Positions 27,524-34,697 of a stretch of DNA of 64,000 nt are shown here, piece after piece. Positions within the stretch are counted from its first letter, which is position 1, and the number at the start of each line of letters is the position of its first letter. The position numbers and the translations under genes were made by a program. The DNA comes from Humisphaera borealis (GTDB lineage: Bacteria; Planctomycetota; Phycisphaerae; Tepidisphaerales; Tepidisphaeraceae). Under the pieces are notes generated by a model, which saw only the letters and a program-made list of their open reading frames with translations, did not search any database and had not been told where the DNA came from. The stretch covers positions 4,650,001 to 4,714,000 of the forward strand of contig NZ_CP063458.1 of the NCBI RefSeq assembly GCF_015169395.1. The letters are read 5' to 3'.

Positions 27524-27988
27524 ATGGGCGTGATCTACCTCATCATTCCGCTGACCGAGTCCGTCGCGGAAGACGTCCGCGGGCAAGGGCTCACCGTGCC
27601 CCACACTCGTTCCGACGCCCGCAATCCCACCTTTCGCGAAATCCGAGCGGCCTGCGAGTCGCTGCCCGGGATGCGGGGCGAGTTTCGACCATCGGCCAAC
27701 GGCAAGTGGCAGCACGCGAACCTGCGAGGGCCGGATGGCCTAGGGAACGCAGACACTTGGACCGAACTTAGCGTGTCCGGGTACGACGGCCGCGACGATC
27801 AACCGCTCTCCGTCGGGTTCAGTAAAGGCTGGCCGTCGCTCATCCTCGTCGTCGTCCGCGAACTCGCAAAGGCGTGCGGGCCGCTCGTCGTGTACCCTGA
27901 CACCGGCGACGCTCCCGTCGTGGTGGAGGCGGAATCGTCCGTAGAAGTGCTGCTCAAAAGTTGGGAGCATACGCACGGTCAGTCATGA
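27524..27988 (+). CDS. Cassette-type hypothetical protein A (154 aa)
   Basis: A soluble 154-residue protein (MGVIYLIIPLTESVAEDVRG...) with alternating strands and helices. Visible segments are WTELSVSGYDGRDDQPLSVGF and a Leu/Val-rich helix SLILVVVRELAKACGPLVVYPDTG. It has no signal peptide or familiar motif; I do not recognise it. The start lies five bases after a GTTATCC box and the stop 18 bases before the attC site, the arrangement of an integron gene cassette. It could be translated from a distant promoter; none is evident. Confidence 0.7.
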   Translation: MGVIYLIIPLTESVAEDVRGQGLTVPHTRSDARNPTFREIRAACESLPGMRGEFRPSANGKWQHANLRGPDGLGNADTWTELSVSGYDGRDDQPLSVGFSKGWPSLILVVVRELAKACGPLVVYPDTGDAPVVVEAESSVEVLLKSWEHTHGQS

Positions 27989-28006
27989 TATGGCGGCCCG
28001 GCCGCT

Positions 28007-28107
28007 GGATAACCACACGTTGCAGCGGACCAGGCGGGCGTCGCGGTCCTCGTGATTCGAGAGGTGGTCGAGCGCCCGCCCGGCCGCTGAACCTCGGTCC
28101 GTTATCC
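28007..28107 (+). other. Integron attC recombination site
   Basis: Outer boxes R'' GGATAAC (28007-28013) and R' GTTATCC (28101-28107) are exact complements. Inner boxes L'' GTTGCAGCGG (from 28019) and L' CCGCTGAAC (28084-28092) pair, with one unpaired extra G in L'', the extrahelical base diagnostic of attC. Spacers are CACAC and CTCGGTCC. The terminal region holds a further perfect stem GGCGGGCG (28033-28040) / CGCCCGCC (28073-28080). The site is 101 bases long and lies between two same-strand small genes. The next ATG comes two bases after R'. Confidence 0.82.
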
Positions 28108-28109
28108 CC

Positions 28110-28649
28110 ATGGGTTGGCGACTCCGGACCATCCTCGCGGTTTGCGGCTCCGCGGTCGCCCTTTTGTACCTAGCGTCGGCGGGCTGCGGTCGCGGAGGAC
28201 AGGGCTACTTCTCCCCCGACACGCTTGACTGCCGCACGCACTCGGAGTGGCTCGTGCCGCTGACGCGCATCGCGGTCTACCGCGGCACGAGTTCAACGCA
28301 TCGGTACGCTGCCGTCGATTGGCTGATCGCGGAAGGGTTCTGGTCGAAGTCGGATTCATCGGACCCGCGATGGCTGCCCACGTTTCAATGGAACCAGCAA
28401 TGGATGGACGGCGAATCGCAATTCCATCGCGAGCTCGGCTGGCGCGGCGAAGAGTGGGTACAGTGGTCGAAGGAAAACCCGGAAATGGCGAAGGCGCTTT
28501 GGCCCAAGGTTCTCATCGCCCTCCGAAGAACCGGTGTGACCCACACGGCAGACGGCAGTGATCTCATGTTCGCCGCGCGGTTAGCCCGAACTGTCGAAGA
28601 GTTTGAAGAGCTGGTGGACGAGTTGGTGGCTGCGCGGCCACGAAGATAA
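28110..28649 (+). CDS. Cassette-type lipoprotein B (179 aa)
   Basis: The start ATG 28110 lies two bases after the attC right box. The N-terminus is a lipoprotein signal (LLYLASAGCGRGG, lipobox LASAGC), so the product should be exported and lipid-anchored. The mature part is rich in Trp and aromatic residues (SEWLVPLTRIAVYRG, FQWNQQWMDGE, WRGEEWVQWSKENPEM) and ends with an acidic helix (RTVEEFEELVDELV). I do not recognise the family. Its TAA stop lies inside the left box of a shortened attC-like junction. Confidence 0.72.
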   Translation: MGWRLRTILAVCGSAVALLYLASAGCGRGGQGYFSPDTLDCRTHSEWLVPLTRIAVYRGTSSTHRYAAVDWLIAEGFWSKSDSSDPRWLPTFQWNQQWMDGESQFHRELGWRGEEWVQWSKENPEMAKALWPKVLIALRRTGVTHTADGSDLMFAARLARTVEEFEELVDELVAARPRR

Positions 28650-28675
28650 CCCGACACCGCACTGGACCGCTATCC
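28644..28675 (+). other. Shortened attC-like junction
   Basis: AGATAAC (28644-28650) overlaps the stop of the previous gene, and GCTATCC (28669-28675) lies three bases before ATG 28679. Between them are only 18 bases ending CTGGACC, like the GGTCC preceding R' in the complete site. It looks like an attC that lost its inner arms, or an attC/attC recombination scar. Confidence 0.4.
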
Positions 28676-28678
28676 GCC

Positions 28679-29125
28679 ATGGAGCTGTCGCGAGTACTGA
28701 TGGCAATAGAAACCGCAAAACCGCTTGTATTTCCGGTCCCCTTTCCGGACGTGCCCATGTGGCTCTTCGCTTTTGATCTTTTGCCCGAAGCTGCGGCCAA
28801 AAAGCTCGGGCCGCCAATGCTTACCGACTGGATTGACGGCCTTGGTAATGCCGACTTTTGGGCTTTCGAGTTTCCATGTGGTTTGCAGGTTGCCTTCGAG
28901 TTCCTACATACAGCCACGTTTGGGCGAGTGGTTGCTGATTCGCCTGAAATTGATCATGTCCTGCGGCACATTCCGTTTTCCGGGGGGATAAAAGGGGACA
29001 TCACTCTTTTCAGAGATCATCCGCCGCCCTTTGGCGGGCGGCATGCCCGCAAAGCCTCCGGGTGCCATTCCCATGCCGCGCCATCGCTCTCGGCCGTCGC
29101 GAACGTTTCACGCGCGGGCATGTGA
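28679..29125 (+). CDS. Cassette-type hypothetical protein C with a repeat-derived end (148 aa)
   Basis: About 115 residues look like a genuine soluble domain (ELSRVLMAIETAKPLVFPV, WLFAFDLLPEAAAKKLGPPM, GNADFWAFEFPCGLQVAFEF). From about base 29022 the frame runs into an intergenic-type palindrome and then the 107-base repeat, so the last 30-odd residues (PPPFGGRHARKASG...) are repeat-encoded. The natural stop was probably lost when the repeat inserted. Family unknown. The start lies three bases after GCTATCC. Confidence 0.6.
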   Translation: MELSRVLMAIETAKPLVFPVPFPDVPMWLFAFDLLPEAAAKKLGPPMLTDWIDGLGNADFWAFEFPCGLQVAFEFLHTATFGRVVADSPEIDHVLRHIPFSGGIKGDITLFRDHPPPFGGRHARKASGCHSHAAPSLSAVANVSRAGM

Positions 29126-29207
29126 TTCGGCGACCCGCGATGCTCGCCCATGCCCACGCGGACAGCTTCTTTCGCTCGAACGAAACCCGGCTGGCGTGGG
29201 CATGGCA
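29101..29207. repeat. 107-base direct repeat, copy 1
   Basis: Starts GAACGTTTCACGCGCGGGCA and ends GGCGTGGGCATGGCA. It matches 29795-29902 at most positions, in the same orientation. Inside, CCATGCCCACGC and GCGTGGGCATGG form a long stem, and TTTCGCTCGAACGAAA forms a small inner palindrome. A fragment of the same family lies near 31040. Confidence 0.85.
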
Positions 29208-29291
29208 CTTGGGGGCAGAGGAAGCGGGACGGGTCCAATTCCTCGGAATCACTGGTTGGTAGTTGCACCCGTCCCTGTCCCGTTTTCTGCA

Positions 29292-29337
29292 GTTGAGCTC
29301 GGAGCGTGCGCCGCCGTTCAACGGCATTGTGTTAGGC
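29292..29337 (+). other. Partial attC-like right side before the HIT gene
   Basis: CCGTTCAAC, an eight-base spacer GGCATTGT and the canonical right box GTTAGGC (29331-29337) have the L'-spacer-R' order and spacing seen at 28084-28107. GTTGA (29292-29296) could pair with TCAAC, but no matching GCCTAAC left box is present. It may be the half of an attC disrupted by the repeat upstream. Confidence 0.4.
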
Positions 29338-29383
29338 GACTCGTCGCTTACACTCGAATAGGCGTCTCGCTTTACGACCTGTG

Positions 29384-29797
29384 ATGTCACATTCTTCCTC
29401 TTCGATGGACTTTTACTGCGATCAGGTTCTTTCAGGTCTTATTGACGTCGAGCGCATCGCCGAGACTGAGCAGGTTCTTGCCTTTCACCACACGCAGCCA
29501 TACTGGCCCGTGCATATCGTCATCATCCCCAAGCGCCATATCTCGTCACTCGCGGCTCTTGAGGCATGCGATTTACCAGTCGCCCACGCGATGCTTGATG
29601 TTGCAGCCGAGCTTTGCCGCCGGGTCACCGACGAGCACGGAGGATGCCGACTGTCGACGAACAGCGGCGATTACCAAAGCACCAAGCACCTTCATTTCTA
29701 CATCCATCACGGGCCACGGCTCAAAGACGAGCATGGTGCAACCATCGCCCAACCGGATGCTCTCGCCACGCCGGGCCCTCGCTCTGGAACGTTGTGA
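29384..29797 (+). CDS. HIT-family protein
   Basis: A 137-residue nucleotide hydrolase or transferase of the histidine-triad superfamily, starting at ATG 29384. The N-terminal CDQVLSGLIDVERIAE and the HTQPYWPVHIVIIPKRHI strand region lead to the triad KHLHFYIHHG (H102, H104, H108). HIT proteins cleave or transfer nucleoside phosphoramidates or dinucleotides. The C-terminal few residues run into the second copy of the 107-base repeat. It is the only member of the cassette row with a recognisable function. Confidence 0.85.
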   Translation: MSHSSSSMDFYCDQVLSGLIDVERIAETEQVLAFHHTQPYWPVHIVIIPKRHISSLAALEACDLPVAHAMLDVAAELCRRVTDEHGGCRLSTNSGDYQSTKHLHFYIHHGPRLKDEHGATIAQPDALATPGPRSGTL

Positions 29798-29902
29798 ACG
29801 TTTCCCGCGCGGGCATGTGATTCGGCGACCCGCGATGTTCGCCGATGCCCAAGCGGGACAGCTTCTTTCGCTCGAATGAAAGCCGGCTGGCGTGGGCATG
29901 GC
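29795..29902. repeat. 107-base direct repeat, copy 2
   Basis: GAACGTTTCCCGCGCGGGCA to GGCGTGGGCATGGCA, homologous to 29101-29207 and overlapping the last codon of the HIT gene. Ten bases later comes GTTATCG (29912-29918), similar to the right boxes of the cassette junctions. Confidence 0.85.
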
Positions 29903-29999
29903 ACCCGGCGACGTTATCGGGCGGCGTGTTGCTTCCGAGGTTTCTTGACTTGCCGCCGAAGCAATCGGACATCCTCCGCAACGCGAACCGGAGGTGTGG

Positions 30000-31016
30000 G
30001 TGATCGATCTGAGCTTCCTGCGGGGGACGGCGTATGCCTACGCCCTGGCAGACCGGGATAAACCGAAACCGGCGGTCAAGTACACCGTCGACCATAGCCG
30101 CGGCGAGCCTGTGGTCGCGAAGGTCGCGACGGCCAGGTCGGTCGTCGATGCCGATAAACCGCACAAGAAGGCCGTCAAGGCACAACCGACGACGGAGGCT
30201 CCGGAGAAGACCCGTAGCAAGCGAACCAACCGGGAGGGCGGGGTCGACCGCAAAGATGAGTATGCCGGCCCGGTGTACCAGGCCTCGGCGACCTATAGCC
30301 GTAAGGGCATCAATAGCACACATGACGCGGTAGCGCAGACCACCGGCGGGGCATCGGTACTGCCGGCGACGGAGCCAGCGTCTGAACCCGATGCGATTGA
30401 GCTCGAACCGACCCAGCCGAATCCGACTCAGCCCGATCCGGCTCAGCCCGACGCGGCAGAGTCGGACGCGGCTGAACCCGAGGCGACGGAATCAGAAGCA
30501 CAACAGGGACAGTCAGACCCCGGCGAGCCGGACGACGCCGGCCCTGGCGATGTCGAGCCTGATGCGACGGATTCCGCGCCGGTGGATTCCGAGCCTTCAG
30601 ATACCGAGCCGTCCGAACCCCAGCCTGGTGAGCCTGAAGCGACGGAGCCCGACGTCGGCGAAACCGACTTGGTCCCGGAACAGATCGACGAACCGCAGCA
30701 GCCACCGGAACCCGACACGACGGACGTCCCGGCGGATGAGCTGTTGCAGCCGCCAGAAGGTGATCCTGCGCCGCCGGAGACCGACCCTGCAGCGACCGAG
30801 CTTGGGGAGACCGATCCGGCGGACCCTGGCTACACAGACCTGACAGAGCCCACGGATGCCGGGCCGACGGACTCGATGGACCCGACGGACCCGATGCCGA
30901 CCGATCCGCCTGCGGAATTGCCGACCGACGAAACGGGTGGTTCGACCGATGGCGGCGACGGGTCGTCCGATGGACTCGGCGGTGCGGTGGGTGGCGTGCT
31001 GGATCTGCTGGGTTGA
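30000..31016 (+). CDS. Acidic Pro/Glu/Asp/Thr-rich low-complexity protein
   Basis: A 338-residue frame from GTG 30000 (GGAGG at 29990-29994). The first 110 residues are basic and ordinary (VIDLSFLRGTAYAYALADRD, KPHKKAVKAQ). The following 200 residues are a highly acidic string of Pro, Glu, Asp and Thr in irregular repeats such as TQPDPAQPD and EPSDTEPSEPQP, ending in Gly-rich GGAVGGVLDLLG. The open frame continues upstream in the same sense to about 29949 (HPPQREPEVW), so the gene may be the rear part of a larger one truncated by the repeat. Family unknown; the repeat composition suggests a cell-surface or stalk-like spacer. Confidence 0.5.
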   Translation: MIDLSFLRGTAYAYALADRDKPKPAVKYTVDHSRGEPVVAKVATARSVVDADKPHKKAVKAQPTTEAPEKTRSKRTNREGGVDRKDEYAGPVYQASATYSRKGINSTHDAVAQTTGGASVLPATEPASEPDAIELEPTQPNPTQPDPAQPDAAESDAAEPEATESEAQQGQSDPGEPDDAGPGDVEPDATDSAPVDSEPSDTEPSEPQPGEPEATEPDVGETDLVPEQIDEPQQPPEPDTTDVPADELLQPPEGDPAPPETDPAATELGETDPADPGYTDLTEPTDAGPTDSMDPTDPMPTDPPAELPTDETGGSTDGGDGSSDGLGGAVGGVLDLLG

Positions 31017-31035
31017 TCGCGGCTGCGCGGCGTGC

Positions 31036-31200
31036 CTCTACTCGCTCGAACGAAACCCGGATGGCGCGGGCGGAGCGCTCCCCTTCGGGTCGCGGCTAAC
31101 CGGAGGATGCGTTCCCTCGGGGTCGCGGTACGTCGAGGTCGCGGTACCTCGCAGACACGGTCACTCGGGGACGGATTCCCTTGGTGTCGCGGTCAATCGG
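31036..31200. repeat. Decayed REP-type repeats
   Basis: CTCGCTCGAACGAAACCCGG (31040-31060) is a piece of the 107-base repeat. GGAGCGCTCCCCTTCGGGTC, running into GCGGCTAAC (31072-31100), belongs to the family at 26250. Further GGTCGCGGT units follow. No gene is seen. Confidence 0.6.
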
Positions 31201-31202
31201 GG

Positions 31203-32336
31203 CTACTGGGCCATCCGGTAGAGTTCGAGCATCTCGGGTTCGCCTACTTTTCGAGGGTTGAACTGTGCGGTCCACTGGCGGGCGGCCATGGCGGCGAGTT
31301 CGGCGAGCCTGGTGGGGCTGACGTTGACCTCGGACAGGGTTCGGGGCAGGCCGCCGGTGGCGAGCATCGCTTCGACGCGGGCGGCCAGGGCGTGCGGGTC
31401 TTCGATGAGGTCGGCGTAGGGGCTATCGCCGTTGGCGGAATTGAAGCGGATGACGTGGGGGAGCATCATGCCGACGGCGCAGCCGTGGACGACATCACAC
31501 AAGCCGGTGAGGGGGTTGGCCAGCGAATGGGCCGCGCCGAGCATGCTGTTTTCGATCGCCGCGCCGGCCAGGTGAGCGCCCAGGAGCATCTGTTGCCGGG
31601 CGGCGACATCGGCGGGGTGGGTCATCGCGGTTTCGAACGCCGATTCCAGCAGTGTCCAGGCCTGTTTCGAGAGGGCTCGCGAGACGTCGTTCCGCTTGGT
31701 GCTGCCGGCGGATTCGACGGCGTGGGCGATCGCGTCGATGCCGGTGGCGGCGGCGACCTTCGCGGGCTGGGTGGCGGTCAGGTCGGGATCGAGCAGCGCG
31801 ATCCGCGGCAGTGCCGTCTTGTCGCCGCAGGCCATCTTCTGATGGGTGTCGGGGTCGGTGATCAGGGCGTAGCTCTGGGCGTCGGAGCCGGTGCCGGCGG
31901 TGGTGGGGACGGCGATAAACGGGAGCAGGGGTTTGGTGGTTTTGTCGTGGCCCCAGTAATCGGCCATGCGGCCGCCGTTGGTGAGGATGAAGTTGATCCC
32001 CTTGCCGCAGTCCATCGACGAGCCGCCGCCCAGGCCGATGACCAGGTCGGGGTTGAAGCCCTTGCACGCGATGACGCCGAGGCCGACGTGAATAGTGGTG
32101 GGGTTTTCGCCGACTTCGTCGAAGACGCGGACGGGGATGTCGGCCTTGTAGAGCGACCGGACGGCGCGTTCGACGTGTCCGGCGGCCTTGATGCCGGGAT
32201 CGGTGACCAGCAGAACGCGCGTGCCGCCATGCTGCCTGACCAGTTCAGGCAGCCGGTTCATCGCGCCCTGGCCGATGACGACTTGGACGCGTGAGCCGGG
32301 GATGTGCGGAGTGTGGACGCCGTTGGTGTGGGTCAT
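31203..32336 (-). CDS. Iron-containing alcohol dehydrogenase
   Basis: A 377-residue group III alcohol dehydrogenase. The NAD-binding motif GLGGGSSMDCGKG (around residue 100), PTTAGTGSD, and the metal-binding His positions in GIDAIAHAVES and AHSLANPL...DVVHGCAVG are in family order. It should interconvert an aldehyde and an alcohol with NAD(P)H. It ends a same-strand run beginning with the adenylate-forming ligase at 35810 and the aldehyde dehydrogenase, which together suggest reduction of an activated carboxylate to an alcohol. Confidence 0.9.
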   Translation of the reverse strand: MTHTNGVHTPHIPGSRVQVVIGQGAMNRLPELVRQHGGTRVLLVTDPGIKAAGHVERAVRSLYKADIPVRVFDEVGENPTTIHVGLGVIACKGFNPDLVIGLGGGSSMDCGKGINFILTNGGRMADYWGHDKTTKPLLPFIAVPTTAGTGSDAQSYALITDPDTHQKMACGDKTALPRIALLDPDLTATQPAKVAAATGIDAIAHAVESAGSTKRNDVSRALSKQAWTLLESAFETAMTHPADVAARQQMLLGAHLAGAAIENSMLGAAHSLANPLTGLCDVVHGCAVGMMLPHVIRFNSANGDSPYADLIEDPHALAARVEAMLATGGLPRTLSEVNVSPTRLAELAAMAARQWTAQFNPRKVGEPEMLELYRMAQ

Positions 32337-32440
32337 CGTGTCAGAAGGTGGTCGCCTTCAGCTGGCACAGGATCTCGCCGGTGTTCAGCCCGGTCGCCAA
32401 GTCACGCCAAACGGGGGCCAGACGCCCATGGCACAGAACG

Positions 32441-33883
32441 TCATGAGAACGCTGCGGCCAATTCTGCCTCGGCCAGGTTGAGCTGGAACGCACGCTGGCG
32501 ATAGAGCAGGTTGAACAGGTTGCCTTCGTGGGGCTGATCCCAGCTCAGTTTGAACGTTTCGATCGGCCCGATGTTGAGCCGGTCGATATGGCCGGCGGCC
32601 ATGCAGGCGCGAATGAACTTCTTGTCCTTACTGACGACCGTACCGACGAGAGTCTGACCGATCGCTTCGGGAATTTCTTCGGCCGGGCATTCGATGACGG
32701 CAGCGAACGGGAAAAGGTATTCCTTGGTCGCCAGCGGGTGGTCCTTGTCGCAGCGGATGATGGTGGGCAGCAACCAGGCGAGGCGGCCGTCTTTGACCAG
32801 GCGGGGGGTGCCGCGGATCTCCTGTGTGACGTCCTTGGCGCCTTCGATGTGCAGGCCGGCGTCGATGGCGCCGTTCATGCGTTCGGCCATCGTGGGGTTG
32901 GCGAACGCGGCGACCTCGGCCGCGGGATCATTGGCGGGCAACGCCTTGACCTTGGCGAGCTTGGCCGCGACGGCGTGGGCGATCTTGTCGGCGTTCTTGG
33001 GTGTGTAGACGGCCGACGCGTTAATGCACGAGCGACCGCCGTTGGCGGCGATGCTGGCGGCGATCAGGTCGACGTACTGTTCCCAGTTCTCGGCGGCATC
33101 GGGGCCGAGGATGACCTTGCTCCAGCCGGGGCCGTGCAGCTCGATGCGCGGGTCGTGGGCCCACATCTTGGTGGTGCCGGCGTCGCCGAAGAGCATGGCG
33201 CGGTCGACGGTGCTGAGGATGACGCCCGAGCCGCCGTGATCGGTCGGGTAGAACCCGAACGCCTCGGGCGGGAAGCCGGCGGCGATGAACGATTGGATGA
33301 TTCGCAGCGGCGACCAGGGCTCTTCTCGGCCGGGCTTCAGTACGATGGGCGTCTTCAGTGCGATCGCGGGAATCCACAGCGAGTGCACGCCGGGCGAGTT
33401 GCTCGGCAGGATCGCGCCGAAGGTCTTGGCCTCGCGGTACCAGGAGAGCATGCGGCCGTCGTCGTCGCCGAAGCCGCGGTCGAGGATCGACAGATCGAAC
33501 CCGCGCGTGAGGCCGGCGATGATCTGGTCCACCTCGTCCATGGTGCGGTGGATCTTTTTGGCATTCGTCCGGCAGTAGGTCTGCGGCATGCCGGTGGTGC
33601 TGGAGAGGGTATTGATGTACCCGTCGAAGTCCTGCTTCTGATCGCCGATGAGGACCGTGCCGGAGATGAAGATCTCGGCGGCCTTCTTGTACATCGAGAT
33701 CAGTTCTTTGACTTTGAACTGCTCGAGGACGTCGTAGTTCATCCGGTGGATGTCGCGCGAGATCAACCCGGAGTTGGCCTGCGACACCTGCGCGACCGGC
33801 TCGCCGGTGGCGTGGTGAACGATGGTGGTCTTGTCGACCGACTCGTAGGGCTTGCCGTGACGAAGGATGGGGATGTGTAGCAT
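32441..33883 (-). CDS. Aldehyde dehydrogenase-superfamily protein, possible acyl reductase
   Basis: A 480-residue protein from ATG 33883 (MLHIPILRHGKPYESVD). The catalytic Cys lies in NGGRSCINASAVY, and SNSPGVHSLWIPAIALKTPI matches the cofactor/oxyanion region of the superfamily. Divergence from ordinary aldehyde dehydrogenases and the presence of an adenylate-forming ligase next door suggest a LuxC-like or arylcarboxylate reductase component acting on an acyl group. This is an inference. The stop is 104 bases before the Fe-ADH start on the same strand. Confidence 0.8.
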   Translation of the reverse strand: MLHIPILRHGKPYESVDKTTIVHHATGEPVAQVSQANSGLISRDIHRMNYDVLEQFKVKELISMYKKAAEIFISGTVLIGDQKQDFDGYINTLSSTTGMPQTYCRTNAKKIHRTMDEVDQIIAGLTRGFDLSILDRGFGDDDGRMLSWYREAKTFGAILPSNSPGVHSLWIPAIALKTPIVLKPGREEPWSPLRIIQSFIAAGFPPEAFGFYPTDHGGSGVILSTVDRAMLFGDAGTTKMWAHDPRIELHGPGWSKVILGPDAAENWEQYVDLIAASIAANGGRSCINASAVYTPKNADKIAHAVAAKLAKVKALPANDPAAEVAAFANPTMAERMNGAIDAGLHIEGAKDVTQEIRGTPRLVKDGRLAWLLPTIIRCDKDHPLATKEYLFPFAAVIECPAEEIPEAIGQTLVGTVVSKDKKFIRACMAAGHIDRLNIGPIETFKLSWDQPHEGNLFNLLYRQRAFQLNLAEAELAAAFS

Positions 33884-33895
33884 GGTGTCTTTGTG

Positions 33896-33947
33896 GTGCA
33901 GGCTTTCCAGCCTGCACGAAGCTTGTGGTGCGGGCTTTAGCCTGCAC
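33896..33947. repeat. REP-like palindromes downstream of the RAYT gene
   Basis: GTGCAGGCT-ttcc-AGCCTGCAC (33896-33917) is a perfect hairpin. GTGGTGCGGGCTTTAGCCTG (33925-33944, extending to 33947) is the reverse complement of the unit at 33985. Confidence 0.85.
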
Positions 33948-33984
33948 ACTGAGCATTCCTCAGGAACGTATTGGGTCGAGCCTC

Positions 33985-34016
33985 ATTGTGGTGCAGGCTA
34001 AAGCCCGCACCACAAT
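33985..34016. repeat. REP-like palindrome flanking RAYT, left copy
   Basis: A 32-base palindrome with arms ATTGTGGTGCAGGCT and AGCCCGCACCACAAT. It repeats at 34656-34683 on the other side of the transposase gene, in the same orientation, and inverted at 33925-33947. Confidence 0.88.
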
Positions 34017-34034
34017 CAAGCCGCCACAGCAAAC

Positions 34035-34640
34035 TCACGCCTGCTCTAATGCCTTGCAGGACGCGGCATACCGACTGCCAAACTGCCAGTCTTCCGCTGT
34101 ATAGCATAGACCGGCCGTAACCGGATTCTCTTCGACGTAACTAGCGAATCGAGAAAGAGCCGCGACCGAACGGATCAGGTGATCGAAAGACTCGCGCTCC
34201 CAAAGTGGCCCGGTACGCCCGACTAATTGATTGATCCTTCGCGCCGTTCCACCCTTCCACGATTGCATGATCTGGTCAAAACGGTGGCTATCAAATGGAG
34301 CGAAAACGGCATGGGCATGATTCGGCATCACGCACCAGGCATACAACTCATACTTTAAGTCCTTGCCAGCGACTAAAGCGTCGGCAACTACAGAAGCGAT
34401 TTCAGGTCGTGCCAAGACACAACTTCCCAGCGTGATGGGCGGCTCGTACGCCTTGGCCAATCTAAGTTCATCGCTGTCATCCTCGCTCATGGTACGCTGA
34501 GGCGGCACAACCGCATCCAGAAGGCGAAAAGTGACGAAGTAGGTTCCCGCCGGCTTGTACAGGTGCGGCAATTCTCCACGGCTCTTCATCTTGACGAACG
34601 GCGTCCTTCGCGGGTCTACGAAATTCATAGAGTTTACCAC
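34035..34640 (-). CDS. REP-associated tyrosine transposase (RAYT, Y1/HUH type)
   Basis: A 201-residue single-strand transposase of the IS200-like RAYT branch. The HUH motif is H108-A-H110 in AWCVMPNHAHAVF, and the catalytic Tyr is probably Y168 in SYVEENPVTAGL. WKGGTARRINQL...GPLWERESFDH matches the family. RAYTs bind and process REP palindromes; here 26-32 base palindromes lie on both sides of the gene. The gene is complete and sits inside the ligase/ALDH/ADH run, splitting it. Confidence 0.9.
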   Translation of the reverse strand: MVNSMNFVDPRRTPFVKMKSRGELPHLYKPAGTYFVTFRLLDAVVPPQRTMSEDDSDELRLAKAYEPPITLGSCVLARPEIASVVADALVAGKDLKYELYAWCVMPNHAHAVFAPFDSHRFDQIMQSWKGGTARRINQLVGRTGPLWERESFDHLIRSVAALSRFASYVEENPVTAGLCYTAEDWQFGSRYAASCKALEQA

Positions 34641-34655
34641 GCGAAATTGAAGAAC

Positions 34656-34683
34656 AGGTGCAGGCTAAAGCCCGCACCACAAT
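34656..34683. repeat. REP-like palindrome flanking RAYT, right copy
   Basis: AGGTGCAGGCTAAAGCCCGC then ACCACAAT, identical to the core of 33985-34016. It lies 16 bases upstream of the RAYT start codon. Confidence 0.88.
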
Positions 34684-34697
34684 AGTGGCTTGCCGGC

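Noticed and set aside
29912-29918. GTTATCG as a full attC right box after the HIT gene
   Set aside because: The last base does not fit the GTTRRRY pattern, and no L' box or left half is visible; only the context suggests a junction.
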